Shown here: positions 22,903 through 26,757 of the stretch, one piece after another
How the letters are laid out: each line of letters begins with the position of its first letter
How positions within the stretch are numbered: the first letter of the stretch is position 1
Source of the DNA: a virus
Virus record (IMG/VR): IMGVR_UViG_3300050010_000163
Span: 1 to 26,757 of that record
Length of the DNA stretch: 26,757 nt
Strand: one strand, 5' to 3'
Position numbers and translations under genes: made by a program
Notes under the pieces: generated by a model
Database searches by the model: none
What the model was told of the DNA's origin: nothing
Seen by the model: only the letters and a program-made list of their open reading frames with translations

Positions 22903-23778
22903 ATGTCAACCAACTTTCTTCCGTTCAATATCGGATTGGCGAATGCCGAGTCGGATGCCACGTATTCGACCGATCCGCTTCGCACGGGTGGCGCTGTAAC
23001 GGATGGCGTACTGCCCTCTCCGTTCACCAACAAGGCATGGTATCAGTGGTCGATTTTCGTTGCGGCCATGGCCCAATCTCTCGCCAACAAGGGATACGTC
23101 GTCTCTGACGCCGATTTCTCCAATCTGGTCGCGGTCCTGTCCAACATCAGGACGCTTGCCGACGTGTCCGGCGGCATCCAGACCGTCACGTACTCCTCGT
23201 CCGTCCTTTTTAACGCCGCCTCATACAACTCGTTCGATCTGACGCTGACGGGCAACGTCGCATCCTCGAACATCACTGGGCAGGCCGCCGGCCAAACGCT
23301 GTTGTTCATCATCGCGCAGGATGGGACCGGGGGCCGGACGTTCGCCTGGCCGTCGTCGCTCACCAATCCGGGGGCGATCTGCTCGCTGGCCAACAGCATC
23401 ACCATCCAAATGTTCATCGTGCGGCCGAGCGGCGCCATTGTGCCAATCACACAGGCGCTCTGGATTAGCGGGTCCGGTTTGATTGTTCAGCTTCCAGCAG
23501 TGGTCTCTATTAGTTCCAGCGGAAACGTCGCCGGCACGGCACAGGAGATCGTCGAACTCGTGGACTCATCCGGCGGGGCAATCACGCGGACGCTTTTCTC
23601 TGCGGTTGGTCGGGCGGGATTCAAGGTCAACATCAAGAAAACCGATGCGAGCCAGAACGCCGTGACCATCGCTGGGTATTCCGGCCAAACCATTGATAGG
23701 CAGGCCAGCATCGCGGATTCTACGCAAGGCGCGTCGTACCAGATGGTCACCGACGGGGCCAATTGGTGGATTATCTAG
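22903..23778 (+). CDS. Tail fibre protein
   Basis: This 291-residue protein starts after AGGAAAA. The N-terminal part (NFLPFNIGLANAESDATYST, PLRTGGAV, PSPFTNKAWYQWSIFVAAMA and the DADFSNLVAVLSNIRTL segment) resembles the baseplate-attachment domain of fibres that follow DUF2612 genes. The remainder is a Ser/Thr/Val-rich beta region with two similar halves (QDGTGGRTFAWPSSL; KKTDASQNAVTIAGYSGQTI) and ends GASYQMVTDGANWWII, a motif common at the ends of phage fibres. Receptor specificity cannot be read from sequence. Confidence 0.75.
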   Translation: MSTNFLPFNIGLANAESDATYSTDPLRTGGAVTDGVLPSPFTNKAWYQWSIFVAAMAQSLANKGYVVSDADFSNLVAVLSNIRTLADVSGGIQTVTYSSSVLFNAASYNSFDLTLTGNVASSNITGQAAGQTLLFIIAQDGTGGRTFAWPSSLTNPGAICSLANSITIQMFIVRPSGAIVPITQALWISGSGLIVQLPAVVSISSSGNVAGTAQEIVELVDSSGGAITRTLFSAVGRAGFKVNIKKTDASQNAVTIAGYSGQTIDRQASIADSTQGASYQMVTDGANWWII

Positions 23779-23786
23779 GAGGAATT

Positions 23787-24521
23787 ATGAGCTATCAACC
23801 GGCGACCAACATCCAACGGCAGCAGATTTTCACCGGCAGCGGCACGTTCACGCCGAGTGCAGCACTTCTCCTTAATGGGGGATGGGTCGATGTCACAGTC
23901 GTCGGCGGCGGCGGCGGCGCTAGCGTGAACACCGGGTCCGGTATCACCATGGGTGGTGGTGGTGGCGGCGGCTCCGTGGTCCGGCAATCGATCTCCATCT
24001 CAGGCCCCACTACGGTAACCGTTGGCCCCGGTGGTGCTGGTGGGGCAGCCCCAGGGCCAAGCGCGGGGTCAACCGGGGGGACATCCTCCTTCGGATCGAT
24101 CTCGGCCACCGGCGGAAACGGCGGCACCAGCGGTGGTGGTGGCGGCAAATCTGGCGGTAGCACCTCAGCATCCGCTGGCGCAACCCCAGGGGGCGGAGGC
24201 GGCGCCGGTGGCGCAGCGCAGTTCAGCGGTGACGTGCTTGCAGCAGCCCTTGATCCAGACACGATATACCCCACCATGGCCAACGGCGGCCCTGGGCTTA
24301 ATGGCTATGGCGGCGGCGGCGGCGGCGTTATCGCATCTCCAGACAACGTTGGTGTGGTGGTGTACGGACTCGGATCCAACGGCGGCGGGAGCGGCGGGAA
24401 CTCATCTGGTGTCGTGAACGGCCAGGCCAATACCGGCGGCGGTGGCGGGGCTAGCGGGAACGATGCAGTGAACGGTGGGAATGGCGGCAGCGGCTACTGT
24501 GTGGTTTCGTGGGTAGAATGA
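23787..24521 (+). CDS. Glycine-rich tail fibre adhesin
   Basis: This 244-residue protein starts at ATG 23787, five bases after a perfect AGGAGG (23777-23782); an earlier in-frame ATG at 23763 lies inside the previous gene and has no such support. The N-terminus (QRQQIFTGSGTFTP) and the VDVTVVGGGGGASVNTGSGI stretch, repeated poly-Gly runs, and the end NGGNGGSGYCVVSWVE match Gly-rich phage adhesin domains. Such domains form a polyglycine-helix sandwich with variable loops at fibre tips. It probably determines receptor binding with the preceding fibre. Poly-Gly GGC/GGT tracts make the gene prone to slippage and recombination. Confidence 0.8.
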   Translation: MSYQPATNIQRQQIFTGSGTFTPSAALLLNGGWVDVTVVGGGGGASVNTGSGITMGGGGGGGSVVRQSISISGPTTVTVGPGGAGGAAPGPSAGSTGGTSSFGSISATGGNGGTSGGGGGKSGGSTSASAGATPGGGGGAGGAAQFSGDVLAAALDPDTIYPTMANGGPGLNGYGGGGGGVIASPDNVGVVVYGLGSNGGGSGGNSSGVVNGQANTGGGGGASGNDAVNGGNGGSGYCVVSWVE

Positions 24522-24524
24522 GAT

Positions 24525-25205
24525 ATGCCGTTCAAAGCCATGCCGGGAATCTATGAGATTTCCTGCTCCGCAACCGGGAAGCTGTACATCGGTTCAGCGA
24601 AAAACATCAAGGAGCGGTGGAAGATCCACAAGCAGAGGCTACGAGCCGGAGACCACCACTGCGGCCATCTGCAAAATGCCTGGAACAAATACGGAGAAAC
24701 CGCATTCACCTTTTCCATGCTTGAGATGGTTGCGGATGTGAAACAGCTTGTTCCGTATGAGCAGGCGTGCATAGATGAACTTTTAAGCACTGGCTTATTG
24801 TTCAATTCTGCGCATGTGGCTGGCAGTACGCTGGGCGTCAGGCCATCAGCGGAGACGCGCCGTAAAATGGCACTCATCCACAAAGGGAATAAATACAATC
24901 TTGGTCGCAAGGCATCCGAAGAGACACGCCGGATATTGAGCCTATCGCACATGGGGCGCGTTGGCCCATGGAAAGGCAAGAAGCGCTCCGAAGAATGGAA
25001 GCGCCAGATCAGCGAGAAGGCGAAGGCGCGCGTGTTCACCGAAGAGCATCGGCGCAAGATAAAGGAGGCGTTGGCTGGCCGCTACACTCACGGCGAGAAC
25101 CATCATTGGTTTGGCCGCAAACATTCTCCAGAAACCTTGGCAAAGATGAGCGCTGCACGTACGGCATGGCACGCCCGTAAAAAGGCTGAGGCTGTCGCGG
25201 TGTGA
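24525..25205 (+). CDS. GIY-YIG homing endonuclease with NUMOD3-type repeats
   Basis: This 226-residue protein has the GIY-YIG catalytic domain: PGIYEI (Gly8-Ile9-Tyr10), LYIGSA (Tyr21-Ile22-Gly23), catalytic Arg31 in ERWKIH, LQNAWNKYGETAFTFSMLEM and Glu79 in YEQACIDELL. The C-terminal half has several NUMOD3-like DNA-binding repeats (RPSAETRRKMALIHKG, KASEETRRILSLSHMG, KRSEEWKRQISEKA, HSPETLAKMSAARTAW). This arrangement is typical of free-standing segD/segE-like phage homing endonucleases. It follows the fibre genes and overlaps the glycosyltransferase start by four bases. It is the second homing endonuclease in the window. Confidence 0.9.
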   Translation: MPFKAMPGIYEISCSATGKLYIGSAKNIKERWKIHKQRLRAGDHHCGHLQNAWNKYGETAFTFSMLEMVADVKQLVPYEQACIDELLSTGLLFNSAHVAGSTLGVRPSAETRRKMALIHKGNKYNLGRKASEETRRILSLSHMGRVGPWKGKKRSEEWKRQISEKAKARVFTEEHRRKIKEALAGRYTHGENHHWFGRKHSPETLAKMSAARTAWHARKKAEAVAV

Positions 25206-25981
25206 TCGACCCCAGTCGCCTCATCAGTGCGATCATGCCCGCGCGCGGGAGTCCGGCTATGGCCGCTGCTGCCCTGGAGTGCTGGCGGCGGCAGACGTGG
25301 CTGGACGTGGAGTTGGTGATTGTGGACGATTCGGACGCGCCAGCATTCCCGGAGTGGGCCAGGAAAGCCAAAGAAATGGCCGCCGCTGGCGCACAGGCTG
25401 GCTGTGGCGCGTCGGCGGGAATCCAGCCGCCGAACGGTGCCACCAGCCTCACCGAAGGCAGCGTACGGTATTTCTGCCTTCCAGATAAGATCACTATTGG
25501 GGAAAAGCGGAATCTGGCATGTGCTTTGGCGTACGGCGAGTTCTGCGCCCACTTCGACAGCGACGACCACTCCGCCCCAGGCCGCCTAGCCGATCAAATG
25601 GAGCACATGCGCTCCGGCGTGTCCGTAGTGGGCTACCATTCAATGCTCTGGACGGACGGAGTGGGTTGGTGGCGGTACGATGGCCCGCTGTTCGACGGCG
25701 CCTACGGGGCTCTTGGAACATCGTTCCTGTACCGCAAATCCTGGTGGGAGACGCATCACTTCCCACGCGGGCCGGTCAATCGAGTGGACGCGGAGGATAA
25801 CCCGTTCGTGCAGGCCGCGATGAATGCTGGCGTATTCGTTGGGGTGCCGGCGCGGGAGATGATGGTGGCGCGGATACACCCGGACAATACCAGCCCAAAG
25901 TCAACGGGCGGAATGCGATGGCATCCGGTTCAAGATGCTTCCACATTGCAGCGATATCGGGCTATGCTAGGAGAATTATGA
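25202..25981 (+). CDS. Family 2-like glycosyltransferase
   Basis: This 259-residue protein starts with GTG overlapping the previous stop (GTGA). It has a GT-A fold pattern: ISAIMPARGSPAMAAAALEC, ELVIVDDSDAPAFP with Asp42-Asp43, GEKRNLACALAYGEFCAHFD and the metal-binding DSDD at residues 119-122. The later LGTSFLYRKSWWE and DAEDNPFVQAAMNAGVFVGV contain the usual acceptor-side acidic residues. An Ala/Gly-rich insertion of about 30 residues separates the two halves of the nucleotide-binding domain. It may modify host surface sugars, phage DNA or virion glycans; the target is unknown. The following gene was an epimerase, which supports a sugar pathway. Confidence 0.8.
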   Translation: MIDPSRLISAIMPARGSPAMAAAALECWRRQTWLDVELVIVDDSDAPAFPEWARKAKEMAAAGAQAGCGASAGIQPPNGATSLTEGSVRYFCLPDKITIGEKRNLACALAYGEFCAHFDSDDHSAPGRLADQMEHMRSGVSVVGYHSMLWTDGVGWWRYDGPLFDGAYGALGTSFLYRKSWWETHHFPRGPVNRVDAEDNPFVQAAMNAGVFVGVPAREMMVARIHPDNTSPKSTGGMRWHPVQDASTLQRYRAMLGEL

Positions 25982-26028
25982 ACATCCTCGTTACCGGCGG
26001 AAACGGATTCATCGGGCGCCACGTTTGA
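25978..26028 (+). pseudogene. Truncated NAD-dependent epimerase/dehydratase, first 16 codons
   Basis: MNILVTGGNGFIGRHV is the classic N-terminal Rossmann strand and glycine-rich loop (TGGNGFIG) of nucleotide-sugar epimerases and dehydratases, normally about 300 residues long. It has AGGAG (25969-25973) upstream and overlaps the glycosyltransferase stop by four bases, so it was the next gene of that operon. It ends in TGA at 26026-26028. That TGA is also the first three bases of the repeat array, so the coding sequence is lost exactly at the array boundary. Confidence 0.85.
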
Positions 26029-26450
26029 TGCTCTCGTCTACAATGGTTCACTCGGGCTTCATGGTACTCTCCTGCTATGTGGTTCACTCGGGCCTTTTGG
26101 TGCTCTCTAAGCAAATGGTTCACTTCGTCTCTCTTGGTGCTCTCATCATCACTGGTTCACTCGCCCCACTTGGTGCGCTCCGTGTGCATGGTTCACTTGG
26201 ACTGCCTGGTGCTCTCATCATCACTGGTTCACTCCTGATGCCTGGTACTCTCAGCACCCCTGGTTCACTCGCCGGTTTTGGTACTCTCATCCACGATGGT
26301 TCACTCGCCGCTTTTGGTACTCTCAAGATAACTGGTTCACTCCTGATGTCTGGTACTCTCTGAATCCCTGGTTCACTCTCCGCCGTTGGTGCTCTCCGGG
26401 CTTATGGTTCACTCGCTCTTCATGGTACTCTCGAATCCAATGGTTTATTT
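26026..26450. repeat. TIGR-like array: two alternating 10-nt repeats with 8-nt variable spacers
   Basis: Repeat A, TGGTTCACTC, occurs at 26044, 26080, 26116, 26153, 26189, 26225, 26261, 26297, 26333, 26369 and 26405. A degenerate copy, TGGTTTATTT, is at 26441. Repeat B, TGGTACTCTC or TGGTGCTCTC, occurs at 26062, 26098, 26135, 26171, 26207, 26243, 26279, 26315, 26351, 26387 and 26423. A degenerate TGATGCTCTC is at 26026. Every gap is exactly 8 bases except one of 9 (26126-26134), so the full period is 36. Gap sequences differ: after A, for example, gggcttca, gggccttt, gccccact, ggactgcc; after B, for example, ctgctatg, taagcaaa, cgtgtgca, agcacccc. This matches what I recall of TIGR arrays (edge repeat, spacer, loop repeat, spacer; ~36-nt guide RNAs) and not CRISPR. 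The minus-strand gene beside it suggests minus-strand transcription, where the repeats read GAGTGAACCA and GAGAGYACCA. Confidence 0.9.
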
Positions 26451-26757
26451 CATCGGCCAGTTTGGCGGGGCCAGCAGGTCCATGTGGCCCATGTGCTCAA
26501 TGACGTAAGGCAGTGCAGGCGGTTGGCCGGTCTCGGACTCCCAAGCCACCCATTGCCAATGAGCCAAGAACAGCTTGACCGTCCAGCGTTTCGCCCGTGC
26601 GTGGATATGGGCCGGGGGCAGGAAGCCTTTGGAGTAGTAGGAATACGCATCGGTGTCCTTGCCAATTTTGTACTTGTCGAGCTTGGCCGCCGCCTGGTCC
26701 GCGAGCGCGCCAGATTCGTTGCGCTTTTGTTCGTAGTCCTTGCGAATGAGGTAGAGT
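26445..26757 (-). CDS. C-terminal part of a candidate Tas-type (array partner) protein, cut by window edge
   Basis: On the minus strand an open frame enters from the right edge and ends in TAA at 26447-26445. It gives 103 residues beginning LYLIRKDYEQKRNESGALAD and containing QAAAKLDKYKIGKDTDAYSY, then YSKGFLPPAHIHARAKRWTV, KLFLAHWQWVAWESETGQPP and ALPYVIEHMGHMDLLAPPNW. Codon use and a charged-helix, aromatic-rich pattern look like a real folded domain, and no frame on the + strand is comparable. The stop codon lies inside the last degenerate array repeat, so gene and array directly adjoin. Tas proteins of TIGR systems carry a Nop5-like RNA-binding region; the helical G-x-x-P-x-x-x-x-x-x-A-R/K pattern is compatible with such a domain or with the C-terminus of an IS110-type transposase. 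The identification rests mainly on adjacency. Any nuclease domain would lie upstream, outside the window. Confidence 0.55.
   Translation of the reverse strand, partial: LYLIRKDYEQKRNESGALADQAAAKLDKYKIGKDTDAYSYYSKGFLPPAHIHARAKRWTVKLFLAHWQWVAWESETGQPPALPYVIEHMGHMDLLAPPNWPMK

Noticed and set aside
26025-26363. 112-residue + strand frame with GSL/GTL hexapeptide repeats over the array
   Set aside because: It follows from the 18-nt phasing of the DNA repeats. A one-base insertion changes its repeat phase, it ends before the array does, and it lacks a ribosome site.
26026-26450. Calling the array CRISPR
   Set aside because: Repeats are 10 nt and of two alternating kinds and spacers are 8 nt. CRISPR repeats are typically 23-50 nt, with one repeat type and spacers of about 30 nt. 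No cas gene is visible.
26026-26450. Replication-origin iterons or attachment site
   Set aside because: Iterons are single repeats without regularly sized variable gaps, and no initiator, AT-rich region or integrase is seen here.
26450-26665. 71-residue minus-strand frame at the right edge
   Set aside because: It overlaps the better frame ending at 26445, which runs open to the window edge and has real protein-like composition. The 71-residue frame is Pro/Arg/Ser shadow sequence.
1-26757. tRNA genes
   Set aside because: No cloverleaf-compatible segment was noticed in the few intergenic gaps, which are nearly all under 80 bases. A tRNA-specific scan would be needed to exclude one overlapping a gene.

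Overview
The window is the late structural region of a contractile-tailed (myovirus-type) phage or prophage, followed by an accessory cassette at its right end. Almost every gene is on the + strand and tightly packed, with 1-, 4- or 11-nt overlaps. The order runs from head to neck, sheath, tube, tape measure, baseplate and fibres. DNA is GC-rich, roughly 60% by eye. Terminase and portal genes are not present and presumably lie to the left. The host cannot be proven from this sequence. GC-rich composition and two fibre proteins with Sec signal peptides ending in -FGQ or -WGQ resemble secreted proteins of Acidobacteriota, but that is only a weak hint.

Layout. 1-5.8 kb is the head module: an unrecognised three-motif protein, a DUF2213 prohead protease fused to a scaffold with an internal translation start, a decoration-like protein, a DUF2184-type major capsid protein, and a small protein with a 32-residue tandem duplication. 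5.8-9.1 kb is the neck: a DUF4054 connector, an antisense HNH homing endonuclease, a gp10-like tail completion protein, a small connector, a DUF6527 zinc protein and a neck terminator. 9.1-14.4 kb is the tail: DUF3383 sheath, DUF3277 tube, a chaperone pair with a clear -1 frameshift site, and a tape measure ending in a muralytic-type domain. 14.4-22.9 kb is the baseplate: Dit-like protein, plug, hub, Gp138-type spike, gp25-like wedge, J-like protein and DUF2612. Interleaved with these are a beta-helix tailspike and a repeat fibre, both with signal peptides. 22.9-24.5 kb holds two more fibre or adhesin proteins. 24.5-26.0 kb holds a GIY-YIG homing endonuclease and a family 2 glycosyltransferase, then the first 16 codons of a nucleotide-sugar epimerase.

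The most unusual element is at 26026-26450. It is a strictly phased array in which two different 10-nt repeats alternate (TGGTTCACTC and TGGTRCTCTC), each followed by an 8-nt variable segment, giving a 36-nt full period. This is not CRISPR architecture. It matches the dual-repeat, dual-spacer layout I recall for TIGR (tandem interspaced guide RNA) arrays of TIGR-Tas systems. Immediately beside it, on the minus strand and running off the right edge, is the C-terminal 103 residues of an open reading frame that I propose as the partner Tas-type protein. That assignment rests mostly on position. The array begins exactly where the epimerase gene is cut off, which suggests the system was inserted into a sugar-modification cassette.
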